Assembly: GCA_963772375.1 (NCBI GenBank)
Contig: CAVYXG010000005.1
Span: 1,116,001-1,180,000, forward strand
DNA: 64,000 nucleotides
From: DATBHM01 sp963772375
GTDB taxonomy: Bacteria > Actinomycetota > UBA4738 > JACQTL01
Direction: 5' to 3'
The notes below the pieces were generated by a model that was not told where the DNA came from, did not search any database, and was given only the letters and a program-made list of their open reading frames with translations. Of the stretch, positions 35,128 through 43,528 are shown one piece after another. The first letter of the stretch is position 1. Each line of letters starts with the position of its first letter. Position numbers and translations under genes: made by a program.

Positions 35128-35493
35128 TCAATCTGACCCGGCCACGTCGCGGAGGGACAGCATGCCGACCACCGCGTCGCCCTCGACGACCGGAAGGTGG
35201 CGGAACCCGCCCGCCAGCATCGTCTCGAGGGCCTGCTCGGCCGGCGCGCCGGGCCCGATGGTCGTCGGGTTGGAGGTCATCCAGTGGGAGACGGGGTGAC
35301 CGGCCGCGTCGAAGTGCTCGCCGAGGGCGCGGACGATGTCGCGCTCGGTGAAGATGCCCGAGAGGCGGCCCTCCTCCATGACGAGCGCCGACCCCACGTG
35401 CTTGCCGCCCATCACGGTCGCCGCCTCGGCCACGGTGGTGGCCGGGTCGATCGCGATGAGATCGCGGCTCATGACCTCGCCGACGGTGGGCAT
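35128..35493 (-). CDS. CBS-domain pair protein
   Basis: The 121-residue protein consists of two CBS domains (VMSRDLIAIDPATTVAEAATVM and MTSNPTTIGPGAPAEQALETM), each ending in the usual ligand-binding GIFTERDIV or GMLSLRDVA turn. Stand-alone CBS pairs bind adenosine nucleotides and sense energy state; the partner is unknown. The start ATG at 35493 shares the palindrome CATG with the start of mutY on the other strand, so the two genes overlap head-to-head by two bases. CGGAG lies six bases upstream, inside mutY. Confidence 0.88.
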   Translation of the reverse strand: MPTVGEVMSRDLIAIDPATTVAEAATVMGGKHVGSALVMEEGRLSGIFTERDIVRALGEHFDAAGHPVSHWMTSNPTTIGPGAPAEQALETMLAGGFRHLPVVEGDAVVGMLSLRDVAGSD

Positions 35494-36436
35494 GGCTCCG
35501 ACGCGTAGCCTACCCGCCTCCACGGGGGAGGCAAATCCGCCCATCGCCGCCCTGCTGCGCTGGTACGGGCCGCGCCGGGCGGCCTACCCCTGGCGGGGCG
35601 CCGACCCGTACGGCGTGTGGGTCAGCGAGGTGATGCTCCAGCAGACCCAGGCGGCCCGGGTGGCGCCGGCGTACCTGGAGTTCATCCGGCGCTTTCCGGA
35701 CGTCCATGCGCTGGCGGCGACGCCCAGGGCCGACGTCCTCCGGGCATGGGGTTCGCTCGGCTATCCGCGGCGGGCGGTCGCGCTCTCGGAGGCCGCCCAC
35801 CGGATGGTCCGCGACCACGGCGGGCGGGTGCCCGACGACCCGGCGGTCCTGGCGGGGCTGCCGGGGATCGGGCCGTACACGGCCGCCGCGATCGCCGCGC
35901 TGGGGTACGGACGGCCGGTGGCCGCGCTCGACACGAACGTTCGCCGGGTCACGTCGCGGTCGCTCCTCGGCCGGGAACCGCACCACGTGGCCGCGCCCGA
36001 CCTGGCGGCAGCGGCCGGCGACTGGCTCCGCGCGGGCCGGCCGGGGGACGTGCTGCAGGCGCTGATGGACCTGGGCCGGACCGTGTGCCGGCCGGTTCCG
36101 CGATGCGTCTCGTGTCCGTTGGCGGACGCGTGTCGGTTCCGGCTCGAGGGGGGCGTTCCCGAGCGCGGCCGGAGGCGGCAGCCCGCCTACGCCGGGTCGC
36201 TGCGGGAGGTCCGGGGCGCCGTCCTGCGCGCGCTGCGGTCGGGCCGGTCGGGCGGCGCGTCGATCTCGGGCCTCGCCGTGGCCACCGGCTTCGGGGCCGA
36301 ACGGGTCACCCGCGCCGTGCGCGGCCTGGCCGCCGACGGCGTGGTCGCCGCCGGCCCCGGCGCGCTCGCCGGCCGGCCTCGGGGGCGGGTCGCCCTCCCG
36401 GGCCGACCGACTCCCGCCGAGACGAATCGAACCTGA
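35492..36436 (+). CDS. mutY: A/G-specific adenine glycosylase (MutY-like)
   Basis: The 314-residue enzyme should remove adenine mispaired with 8-oxoguanine. The HhH-GPD core has WRGADPYGVWVSEVMLQQTQ, the helix-hairpin-helix LPGIGPYTAAAIAALGYG with catalytic Asp in VAALDTNVRRV, and a four-cysteine loop CRPVPRCVSCPLADAC. The first Cys spacing is x5 rather than the usual x6. The C-terminal NUDIX-type domain is missing; instead a short winged-helix-like segment (ISGLAVATGFGAERVTRAVR) follows. The only plausible start is ATG 35492, which overlaps the divergent CBS gene start in CATG. Confidence 0.88.
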   Translation: MAPTRSLPASTGEANPPIAALLRWYGPRRAAYPWRGADPYGVWVSEVMLQQTQAARVAPAYLEFIRRFPDVHALAATPRADVLRAWGSLGYPRRAVALSEAAHRMVRDHGGRVPDDPAVLAGLPGIGPYTAAAIAALGYGRPVAALDTNVRRVTSRSLLGREPHHVAAPDLAAAAGDWLRAGRPGDVLQALMDLGRTVCRPVPRCVSCPLADACRFRLEGGVPERGRRRQPAYAGSLREVRGAVLRALRSGRSGGASISGLAVATGFGAERVTRAVRGLAADGVVAAGPGALAGRPRGRVALPGRPTPAETNRT

Positions 36437-36536
36437 GGGCCGATCCGGCCGTCCAACCCCGCGACGGTGTTGCCGACGTACAACGAGGCGAGCGGCGGGG
36501 CGCCCACGTCGGCCACAACGTGGAGGGGAGGCGGCC

Positions 36537-37448
36537 ATGCAACGGACCGCACGATCCGCCATGTCGGCGGTGTGCGCGGCTCTGATCGCGGTGCTCGGCG
36601 TCGCGTGCAGCTCGTCGGGCGGGGCGAACTCGGCGGGAGGGGCACCGGCGGTCACCGGCGCGACGAGCGGGGCGGCAGTGTCGGGGCCCTCGGGGGTCTC
36701 GGCCGGAGGGCCCGTGGGGGGAGGGGCGACCGTCGTCGACGTCCCGGCGGTGCCCTCGAGCGTGGTGAAGGTCGCACACCTGTCGATCGAGGTCGAGAAG
36801 GACGGGTTCGAACAGGCCGCCCGGCGCGCCACCGAGATCGCTGGCGAGCAGGGCGGGTACGTCGAGTCCTCGTCGTCGCAGGGTTCGGACGTGGCCTCGG
36901 GGCGGCTGACGCTCCGGATCCCCGTCGACCGCTTCGAGACCGCGCTGGCGGACGTCTCCCAGCTCGGGCACATTCGGCTGCGCTCGGTGAGCGGGAAGGA
37001 CGTCACCTCGAAGTTCGTCGACCTCGATGCGAGGATCCGCAATGCACGGGCCCAGGAGACCGTGCTGCTCGGCATCCTGCACGAGGCGACCACGGTGAAC
37101 GCCACGTTGCAGGTCCAACGGACGCTGTCGGACGTCCAGTTGCAGATCGAGGAGCTCGTGGGGGAGGAGCGTTCGCTCCGCAACCGCGCGGATCTCGGGA
37201 CGATCGTCCTGTCGCTGTTCGAGGTCGGACGGCCCGTGCATCACACGGTCGTCACGGCAGGCATCTCCAACCCCAGCTTGGGCGAGGCATGGACGCGGGC
37301 CAAGGCGACCTTCTTCGGGCTGATGTACGGGATCGTCGTGAGCCTCGGGGTGCTGGTCCCGCTCGGGCTGATCGGCGTCGCGGCGTTCCTCGTGTGGCGT
37401 CGGTGGCGCGAGCACCGGCTCCAGGCGGAGTCCGGACCGAAGGCCTGA
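36537..37448 (+). CDS. DUF4349 lipoprotein
   Basis: The 303-residue protein has a lipoprotein signal ending LGVAC, a Gly/Ser/Ala-rich spacer, then the DUF4349 domain (HLSIEVEKDGFEQAARRATEIAGEQGGYVESSS through LRIPVDRFETAL) with a long coiled-coil hairpin, and a C-terminal membrane helix (about residues 260-285) followed by an Arg-rich cytoplasmic end. It is thus tethered to the outer face at both ends. The function of DUF4349 is unknown. GGGGAGGCGG precedes its ATG. A hairpin four bases after its stop may be its terminator. Confidence 0.88.
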   Translation: MQRTARSAMSAVCAALIAVLGVACSSSGGANSAGGAPAVTGATSGAAVSGPSGVSAGGPVGGGATVVDVPAVPSSVVKVAHLSIEVEKDGFEQAARRATEIAGEQGGYVESSSSQGSDVASGRLTLRIPVDRFETALADVSQLGHIRLRSVSGKDVTSKFVDLDARIRNARAQETVLLGILHEATTVNATLQVQRTLSDVQLQIEELVGEERSLRNRADLGTIVLSLFEVGRPVHHTVVTAGISNPSLGEAWTRAKATFFGLMYGIVVSLGVLVPLGLIGVAAFLVWRRWREHRLQAESGPKA

Positions 37449-37451
37449 GAA

Positions 37452-37480
37452 CCCCGGTGGGACCGACCGGTCCGTCGGGG
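37452..37480 (+). terminator. Hairpin after the DUF4349 gene
   Basis: CCCCG (37452-37456) pairs with CGGGG (37476-37480), and inside them GGACC pairs with GGTCC around a GACC loop. The hairpin starts four bases after the stop codon. It lacks a T-run, as usual for very GC-rich genomes. Confidence 0.45.
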
Positions 37481-37548
37481 AATCGGCCGGTCGTCTCGGC
37501 CGTTCAGGCGATCGGACCGGCCCCGCGTTCGGGTAGCATCGGCGTTCG

Positions 37549-38121
37549 ATGGCCACCCCCGCCCACGAAGCCGACGTCGCGCCCGACCCGGTCGCGCAGC
37601 CGTCCGAGTATCGCGACCTCCTGCTCGGTCTCCTCGGCGACGACGATCCCGCGTCCGTGCAGCGGGCGACGATCTCCCAGCTCCGCGGGCTGGTGTTCGG
37701 GGACTGGCTCGCGCTCGAGCTGCGCACGCCGCCCGCCGAGGGCGAGTGGTCGATGATGCAGCTCCTCGGGCACTTCGCGGACTCGGAGCTGGTGGTCGGG
37801 ACGCGGTACCGGTGGATCGTCGCCCACGACACCCCGGCGCTCGCCCCGTACGACCAAGACCTGTGGGTCGACCGGCTCCACCACCAGCAGGCCGGGCCGA
37901 CCGAGCTGCTGGACCTGTTTGCGGCGCTCCGCCGTTCGAACCTGGCCATGTGGGAGCGAATCCCGCCGGAGGAGCGGTCCCGGCACGGCGTGCACGCCGA
38001 ACGGGGCGACGAGTCCTACGAGGTCACGTTCCGCATGCAGGCGGGGCACGACCGGTTCCACCTCGACCAGGCCCGGCGGACGGTCGAGGCCGTGATCGCC
38101 AAACGCGACCAGGCCGGCTGA
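37549..38121 (+). CDS. DinB-family protein
   Basis: The 190-residue protein has the DinB_2 four-helix pattern with three metal-type histidines: one in MMQLLGHFADSE, and a pair in GHDRFHLDQARR near the C-terminus. DinB-like proteins are often thiol-dependent metalloenzymes (mycothiol or bacillithiol transferases). Because actinobacteria make mycothiol, a mycothiol-linked detoxification role is a reasonable inference. TAGCAT at 37534-37539 lies exactly nine bases before the ATG, indicating a leaderless transcript. Confidence 0.85.
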   Translation: MATPAHEADVAPDPVAQPSEYRDLLLGLLGDDDPASVQRATISQLRGLVFGDWLALELRTPPAEGEWSMMQLLGHFADSELVVGTRYRWIVAHDTPALAPYDQDLWVDRLHHQQAGPTELLDLFAALRRSNLAMWERIPPEERSRHGVHAERGDESYEVTFRMQAGHDRFHLDQARRTVEAVIAKRDQAG

Positions 38122-38140
38122 GCGAAGCCGGCTCCGGCGC

Positions 38141-39178
38141 CTACGAGCTGTTGAGGGCCGGCAGGACCTGTTCTCCGAACAGCTCGATCGCCCGCGAGGC
38201 CACGTCGAACCCCATCCCCGGGTAGTGCAGCCGCACGACGAGGTGGAACTCCCGCCGGTCGCGGAACGGTTCGATCACGGTCCGGAGCAAACGGGCGATC
38301 TCCGACGGCGTGCCGGTGGGGTTCATGTGGCGGAGTACCTCCTCGGGGAGGTCCCCCAGGGAGAACCCGTGGCCGGGCGTGTCCGACCCGGCCGCCCAGC
38401 CGGCGTACACGCCGAGGTGGTGGGCCGCGCCGCGCTTGATCAGCTCCCAGCCCGATTCGGCGTCGTCCCAGGGGAAGGCGTTCTGGAGCTGCGCGTACCC
38501 GAGCGCCGCGGCGTCCTTCCCGGCCTCCCGGGCGCCTCGTTCGGCCAGGGCCACGGCCGCCGGCCAGGTGTCCGCGTCGCTCCGCGTGCGGATGTACCCG
38601 TCCCCGATCCGCCCGGCCCGCCGGATCGCCTGGTCGGACATGCCGCCGATGTAGATCGGGATGCCCTCCTCGGTGAACGGCCGGGGAGTCACCTGGACGT
38701 CGTCGTAGGCGAAGTGCCGGCCGGAGAACGAGAACCGCTCGCCCGTCCAGGCTCGGCGGAGGATCTCGACGGTCTCGGTGGTCCGCCGGAGGCGTTCGCG
38801 TGGGTCGAGGCCGAACATCCGGAACTCCTCCGCGCGCCACCCCAACGCGAGTCCGAGCAGCAGCCGGCCGCCCGACAGCTGGTCGACGAACGCCGCGTCC
38901 TCCGCGAGCCGCAGGGGGTCGTGGAACGGCGCCAGGACCACGCCGGTCCCCAGCTGGATGCGAGAGGTCACCGCGGCGATCGCCGAGAGCATCGGCAGCA
39001 GCGACGGGAGGTAGCCGTCGCCCGCGCCGTGGTGCTCGCTGACCCACGCCGAGTCGAACCCAAGCGTCTCGGCGAGGCAGGCCATCTCGAGGACCTCGCG
39101 GTACTCGCGGTTGAAGGTGCGCCCGGTCCCGGGCATGACCTCGCCCGTGAACAGCCCGATGCCCACCTTCACCGCCAC
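38141..39178 (-). CDS. LLM-class flavin/F420-dependent oxidoreductase
   Basis: The 345-residue TIM-barrel protein shows the luciferase-like pattern: KVGIGLFTGEVM, LAETLGFDSAWVSEHHG, RIQLGTGVVLAPFHDPLRLAEDAAFVDQLSGGRLLLGLALGWR. The cofactor (FMN or F420) cannot be decided. GTG 39178 is chosen because TACCGT (minus strand, 39188-39193) ends nine bases before it; an alternative GTG is two codons later. It is divergent from an acyl-CoA ligase across 85 bases, so both could share regulation. The substrate is unknown. Confidence 0.9.
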   Translation of the reverse strand: MAVKVGIGLFTGEVMPGTGRTFNREYREVLEMACLAETLGFDSAWVSEHHGAGDGYLPSLLPMLSAIAAVTSRIQLGTGVVLAPFHDPLRLAEDAAFVDQLSGGRLLLGLALGWRAEEFRMFGLDPRERLRRTTETVEILRRAWTGERFSFSGRHFAYDDVQVTPRPFTEEGIPIYIGGMSDQAIRRAGRIGDGYIRTRSDADTWPAAVALAERGAREAGKDAAALGYAQLQNAFPWDDAESGWELIKRGAAHHLGVYAGWAAGSDTPGHGFSLGDLPEEVLRHMNPTGTPSEIARLLRTVIEPFRDRREFHLVVRLHYPGMGFDVASRAIELFGEQVLPALNSS

Positions 39179-39263
39179 GACCCGCGAACGGTAGCCGAGT
39201 GCGGGCGGAACGCTCAACCCGCCGTGTTGCTCATCGCCACCCGTCCGGGCAACATGCCCGGAC

Positions 39264-40766
39264 ATGGCGACGCTGCCCGAGCTGGCCGACGAGCACGACG
39301 CGCGGCACGGCGACTACGAGCGCCTGTTCTTCGAGGGGCGGTGGTGGTCGTCGTTCGAGCTGTCCGACCAGGCGAAGCGGTTCGCCGGCGGGCTGGTCCG
39401 GCTCGGAGTGGAGCCCGGCGAGCGTGTCCTGGTGATGCTGGCCAACGGGCCCGAGGTGGGGACCGTGTACCAGGGCGCCTGGCGCGCTGGCGCGGCCCTG
39501 ACACCGGTGCTGTTCCTGTTGCAGCCCCACGAGGTGGCGCGGGTGGTCCGGCAGGCCGAACCCTCGGTGGTCGTGGCCGGGCCGGAGTTTCTGCCCGCGA
39601 TCCGCGCCGCGCTCGAGGACGCGCCGCCGCCCCGGGCGGTGGTGACCACCGGACCGCACACGGCGGAGGGCGGCGTCGCGTTCGAGGAGGTGCTCGCCGC
39701 CGACCCGCTGGAACGGCCGGCGCCGGTCGGGGAGGACGACCTCGCCGCGCTGCTGTTCACCGGCGGGACCACGGGGGCGTCGAAGGGCGTGATGCTCTCG
39801 CACGGGAACATCGCGTTCGACGCGCGGCAGGCCGCCGCGGCGGCCGAGGTGCGGGACGGGGAGGTCGCGCTCACGGCGCTGCCCCTCGCGCACTCGTACG
39901 GGATCCTGGTTGCCGCGATCGGACTCTTCGTCAGGGGGCGGGGCGTGCTCCAGCGGTGGTTCGAGCCGGTCTCGTTCCTGGAGGCGATCGCCGAGCATCA
40001 CGTGCAGCGGGTGGCCGTCGTCCCCACCATGCTGCAGTACCTCCTTCAGGCGCCGCTCGAGGACCACGATCTGTCGTCGCTGCGGTTCGTCGCCTCCGGC
40101 GCGGCGGCGCTGCCGCTCGAGGTGGCCCGGGAATGGGAACGGCGCACCGGGTCGCGGGTGCTCGAGGGCTACGGCTGCACGGAGGCCATGTCGGCCGTCT
40201 GCGTGACCCGGCCCTCCGACCCGCCGCGCGCGGGCTCGGTGGGCCGTCCGATCGACGGATGCGAGGTCCGCATCGAAGGCGATGACGGGAACGAGGTCCG
40301 GGACGGCGAGCCCGGCGAGATCTGCGTTCGGGGGCCGAACGTCATGCAGGGGTACTGGCGGCAGCCCGACGCGACGGAGGCCGTCATGGCGGGCGGGTGG
40401 TTGCACACCGGCGACGTCGGCCGGCGTGACGCCGACGGGTTCGTGTTCGTTCTCGAGCGGAGAAAGGACCTCATCATCCGGGGCGGCATCAACGTGTTCC
40501 CGCGCGACGTCGAGGAGGTGCTGGCCGAACACCCGGCCGTGGCGATGGCGGGTGTGGTCGGGAGGCCGGACGAGCTGTTCGGCGAGGAGGTCGTGGCGTT
40601 CGTCGTCCTGCGGGCCGGATCGGACGCCACCGAGGACGACCTGCTGGCCTTCGCCGCGGAGCGACTGTCGAAACCCAAGCGGCCCAAGGAGATCCGGTTC
40701 GTGCCACAGCTGCCGCTCACGCCGGTCGGCAAGGTCAACCGCCGGGAGCTGCGGGCCGACGTCTAG
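39264..40766 (+). CDS. Fatty-acid/aryl-CoA ligase
   Basis: The 500-residue adenylate-forming ligase has the P-loop LLFTGGTTGASKGVMLSH, GYGCTEAMS, the hinge motif LHTGDVGRRDADGFVFVLERRKDLIIRGGINVFP and the catalytic Lys in PLTPVGKVNRRELR. It is shorter than, and clearly distinct from, the ligase at 14801. Substrate is a carboxylic acid of unknown type. Its divergence from an LLM oxidoreductase is a common pairing in actinobacterial catabolic loci. The next gene (RTX protein) begins 16 bases after its stop, so transcription may continue. Confidence 0.92.
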   Translation: MATLPELADEHDARHGDYERLFFEGRWWSSFELSDQAKRFAGGLVRLGVEPGERVLVMLANGPEVGTVYQGAWRAGAALTPVLFLLQPHEVARVVRQAEPSVVVAGPEFLPAIRAALEDAPPPRAVVTTGPHTAEGGVAFEEVLAADPLERPAPVGEDDLAALLFTGGTTGASKGVMLSHGNIAFDARQAAAAAEVRDGEVALTALPLAHSYGILVAAIGLFVRGRGVLQRWFEPVSFLEAIAEHHVQRVAVVPTMLQYLLQAPLEDHDLSSLRFVASGAAALPLEVAREWERRTGSRVLEGYGCTEAMSAVCVTRPSDPPRAGSVGRPIDGCEVRIEGDDGNEVRDGEPGEICVRGPNVMQGYWRQPDATEAVMAGGWLHTGDVGRRDADGFVFVLERRKDLIIRGGINVFPRDVEEVLAEHPAVAMAGVVGRPDELFGEEVVAFVVLRAGSDATEDDLLAFAAERLSKPKRPKEIRFVPQLPLTPVGKVNRRELRADV

Positions 40767-40782
40767 GGCCTCGCTCACCCGC

Positions 40783-42201
40783 GTGGCGCTCCAGGCCGCG
40801 GTCGTCGGTCTGCTCGCGGCGCCCATGCCCGCCGCGGGCGCCTCGGCGGGTCACCGGTCGATCGTCCCCACCTGCGACGGTCAGGTCGCGACCATCGTCG
40901 GCACCGAAGGTGACGACGTCATCAAGGGAACCGGCGGCGCCGACGTGGTTGCCGCGCTCGGGGGCGACGACCTGGTGTTCGGCTTCATCGGCGACGACGT
41001 CCTGTGCGGGGATACCGGCGACGACAGCCTCTTCGGCACGAGGGGGAACGACACATTGCTGGGCGGCATCGGAGCCGACGGGCTGTTCGGCGAGTTCGGC
41101 GACGACCTCGAGTCCGGCGGCGCCGGCGACGACATGCTCACCGGCGGCGGTGGCGACGAGGGCGTGGACACGCTCGAGGGCGGACCGGGGAACGACGTGC
41201 TCTCCGGCGGTCCCGGGGACGACCACCTCCGCGGCGACGTCGGCAACGACGTCCTGCACGGCTGGGACGGGGCGGACTCGATCGAGGGCGGGTCGGGGTC
41301 CGACCTCGCCGCTGGGGACCGGGACGACGACTCGATCGCGGGAGGCGAGGGGAACGACCTGCTGTGGGGTGGGAGGGACGACGACACGATCTCGGGCGAC
41401 GACGGCGACGACGTGCTGTCCGGCGACGACGGGGTCGACACGCTCGACGGGTCCGGGGGCGCCGACGCCTGCGTGGCCGGCGAGATCGAGTCGAGCTGCG
41501 AGCCACCCCCGGCGGTTGTCCGCGGCGCACCCGGGGTTCCGAGGTGCGACGGCAGGGTTCCGACGATCGTCGGCACGCCCGGCGACGACATCCTGGTCGG
41601 AACGCGACGCGACGACGTGATCCAGGCCCTCGGCGGGAACGACACGGTCGACGGCCTGCAGGGGAACGACACGATCTGCGGCGGCGCCGGCGTGGACTCG
41701 ATCGCCGGGGGGAGCGGCGACGACGTTGTGGCGGGGGCCGGCGGGGCCGACGGCCTGTACGGGGAGCAGGGGAGCGACGTCGAACGGGGCGGCCCGGGCC
41801 GCGACGTCCTCGACGGGGGCAAGGGGACGGGCATGGACCTCCTCGACGGCGGCGGTGGCGACGACCTGCTGATGTCGTTCGGAATCTCGATCCACTCCCT
41901 GGTCGGCGGCCCTGGCGACGACGCGTTGTTCTCCGGTGGGAGCGGCGACGTCCTGGACGGCGGGCCCGGCGACGACGCCGTCTACGCCGGCGAAGGGCGT
42001 GATCGCGTCGACGGTGGGCCGGGCGACGACCGCCTGTACGGCGGCGACGGATGGGATTCGATCGCGGGCGGTGACGACGACGACGTCCTCGACGGCGGCC
42101 GTGGGCTCGACGGGCTGGACGGGGGCGACGGGACGGACGCGTGCCTCGGGGGGGAGCAGGACTCGGCCTGCGAGGCCGGAGCCGTCGTCTCCACGGGCTG
42201 A
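40783..42201 (+). CDS. Secreted RTX calcium-binding protein with two repeated modules
   Basis: The 472-residue protein starts at GTG 40783 with a signal peptide (residues 1-22, ending AAGASA). It is built almost entirely of RTX nonapeptides (GGxGxDxLx type) that fold as a Ca2+-filled beta-roll. Two modules are evident: one from IVPTCDGQVATIVGT to DACVAGEIESSCE, and a second from PRCDGRVPTIVGT to DACLGGEQDSACE. Each begins with CDGxxxTIVGT and ends with DACxxGExxSxCE, so cysteines may staple the module ends. No lipase or protease domain is present. The role, perhaps surface or matrix, is unknown. Confidence 0.88.
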   Translation: MALQAAVVGLLAAPMPAAGASAGHRSIVPTCDGQVATIVGTEGDDVIKGTGGADVVAALGGDDLVFGFIGDDVLCGDTGDDSLFGTRGNDTLLGGIGADGLFGEFGDDLESGGAGDDMLTGGGGDEGVDTLEGGPGNDVLSGGPGDDHLRGDVGNDVLHGWDGADSIEGGSGSDLAAGDRDDDSIAGGEGNDLLWGGRDDDTISGDDGDDVLSGDDGVDTLDGSGGADACVAGEIESSCEPPPAVVRGAPGVPRCDGRVPTIVGTPGDDILVGTRRDDVIQALGGNDTVDGLQGNDTICGGAGVDSIAGGSGDDVVAGAGGADGLYGEQGSDVERGGPGRDVLDGGKGTGMDLLDGGGGDDLLMSFGISIHSLVGGPGDDALFSGGSGDVLDGGPGDDAVYAGEGRDRVDGGPGDDRLYGGDGWDSIAGGDDDDVLDGGRGLDGLDGGDGTDACLGGEQDSACEAGAVVSTG

Positions 42202-42207
42202 CGGGCC

Positions 42208-42663
42208 TCAGGCATTCGCGCAGTCCTCGCACAGCCCGATGAGGTCGAGGCTGTGCGTCTCCAGCGTGAATCCCGTCTGCCGGCCCGCGTCTGCGATGAG
42301 CTGGTCGAGGGTGCGTTCCAGCGCCGGGGACGTCGTGAAGTCCTGCACGCGGCGGCAGTTGGAGCACACCACGTGGTGGTGGTGCTCCGTGAGGTCCTCG
42401 GCCAGCTCGAACCGCCCCTCGCCCGAAGCGGTCGCGAGGCGCGTCGCCACGCCCGCCCGCTCCAGCACCACGAGGTTCCGGTAGGTCGAGCTCTGGGGCA
42501 GGTCGGTCCCGGCGGCGAGGATGTCCGGCACCGCGAGCGGGCGTTCGGCGCCCGCCAGGACCTCGACGATGGCGCGGCGCTGCCCCGTGTAGCGCTCGCC
42601 GCTCGACCGGAGGCGTTCGGCCGCGGTCGAGTGCAGACCCGCGAGGTCGCGGTCAGTGCCCAT
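42208..42663 (-). CDS. zur: Fur-family regulator, zinc-type (Zur)
   Basis: The 151-residue protein has the Fur winged helix (YTGQRRAIVEVLAGAERPLAVPDILA, SSTYRNLVVLERAG), the metal-binding HHHHVVCSNC region and a second CxxC (CEDC) near the end for structural zinc. Its position as the last gene of the znuA-znuC-znuB operon makes it the zinc uptake repressor Zur. Its start lies inside the permease gene (11-base overlap). A palindrome over the znuA start region is the likely binding site. Fur or Nur identity cannot be excluded from motifs alone. Confidence 0.9.
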   Translation of the reverse strand: MGTDRDLAGLHSTAAERLRSSGERYTGQRRAIVEVLAGAERPLAVPDILAAGTDLPQSSTYRNLVVLERAGVATRLATASGEGRFELAEDLTEHHHHVVCSNCRRVQDFTTSPALERTLDQLIADAGRQTGFTLETHSLDLIGLCEDCANA

Positions 42664-43528
42664 GCGAACCCTCCGTGGGCGCGCCCTCGCGCCACCCGAC
42701 GACGTCGGCCGCGGGCCGCCGCCGGCGGATCGTCGTCCCCACCGAGATGCCGCCGAACACTCCGGCCGCGACCAGCACGATCGTCCCTCCGGGCGCGAGG
42801 CCCCACAACCGGGCCGCGACGAGACCCACCACCACCGAGGCCATGCCCACCGCCATCGCGCCCGCCAGCATCCCCCGGAACGTCCGGGCCACCAGCCGGC
42901 TCGCTCCGACCGGCAGTACCATCATCGCCGCCACCAGCAACAGGCCGACCACCCGCATGGCCGCGACGATCGTCACGGCGGTCAGCACCGACAGCATGGT
43001 GTTCAGCCCGTCGACGGGGATGCCGCCGACCCGGCTCGACTCCTCGTCCACGACCGTCGCGAACAGCGCCCGCCCCGTGAACCAGATCGCCGCCACGATC
43101 GCGGCGCCGCACCCGACCACCACCCACACGTCCCCGGGACGGACGGTGAGGATCGAGCCGAACAGGTACGTGAAGATCCCCGCGTCGAGCGACCCGGCCA
43201 GCCCGGTCAGCACCACGCCGGCCGCGATGCCGCCGTAGAAGAACAGCGCCAGCGCCAGGTCGCCGGATGTCCGGGCGCGCGTCCGCAGCCACTCCACGCC
43301 GACCGAACCGACCACCGCCACGATCAGGGCGGTCCAGACCGGATACACGCCGAGCAGCAGGCCGGCGGCCACGCCGGCGAACGCCAGATGCCCGATCCCG
43401 TCGCCCAGCAGCGACATGCGCTTCTGGACGAGGAACCCCCCGATGAGCGGCGCGCAGGCCCCCACGACCAGCCCGGCCACCAGCGCGAGCTGCATGTACT
43501 CCCGGTCGAACGGGTACGGCAGCGCCAT
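42653..43528 (-). CDS. znuB: Zinc ABC transporter permease
   Basis: The 291-residue membrane protein belongs to the ABC-3 metal permeases: eight or so helices, with FLVQKRMSLLGDGIGHLAFAGVAAGLLLG near the N-terminus and VVGLLLVAAMMVLPVGASRLVA later, both diagnostic. It forms the membrane channel for zinc (or manganese) import together with the ATPase and binding protein encoded just upstream. Its ATG shares one base with the ATPase stop (TGATG). It ends inside the zur start region. Zinc specificity is inferred from zur. Confidence 0.93.
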   Translation of the reverse strand: MALPYPFDREYMQLALVAGLVVGACAPLIGGFLVQKRMSLLGDGIGHLAFAGVAAGLLLGVYPVWTALIVAVVGSVGVEWLRTRARTSGDLALALFFYGGIAAGVVLTGLAGSLDAGIFTYLFGSILTVRPGDVWVVVGCGAAIVAAIWFTGRALFATVVDEESSRVGGIPVDGLNTMLSVLTAVTIVAAMRVVGLLLVAAMMVLPVGASRLVARTFRGMLAGAMAVGMASVVVGLVAARLWGLAPGGTIVLVAAGVFGGISVGTTIRRRRPAADVVGWREGAPTEGSHGH

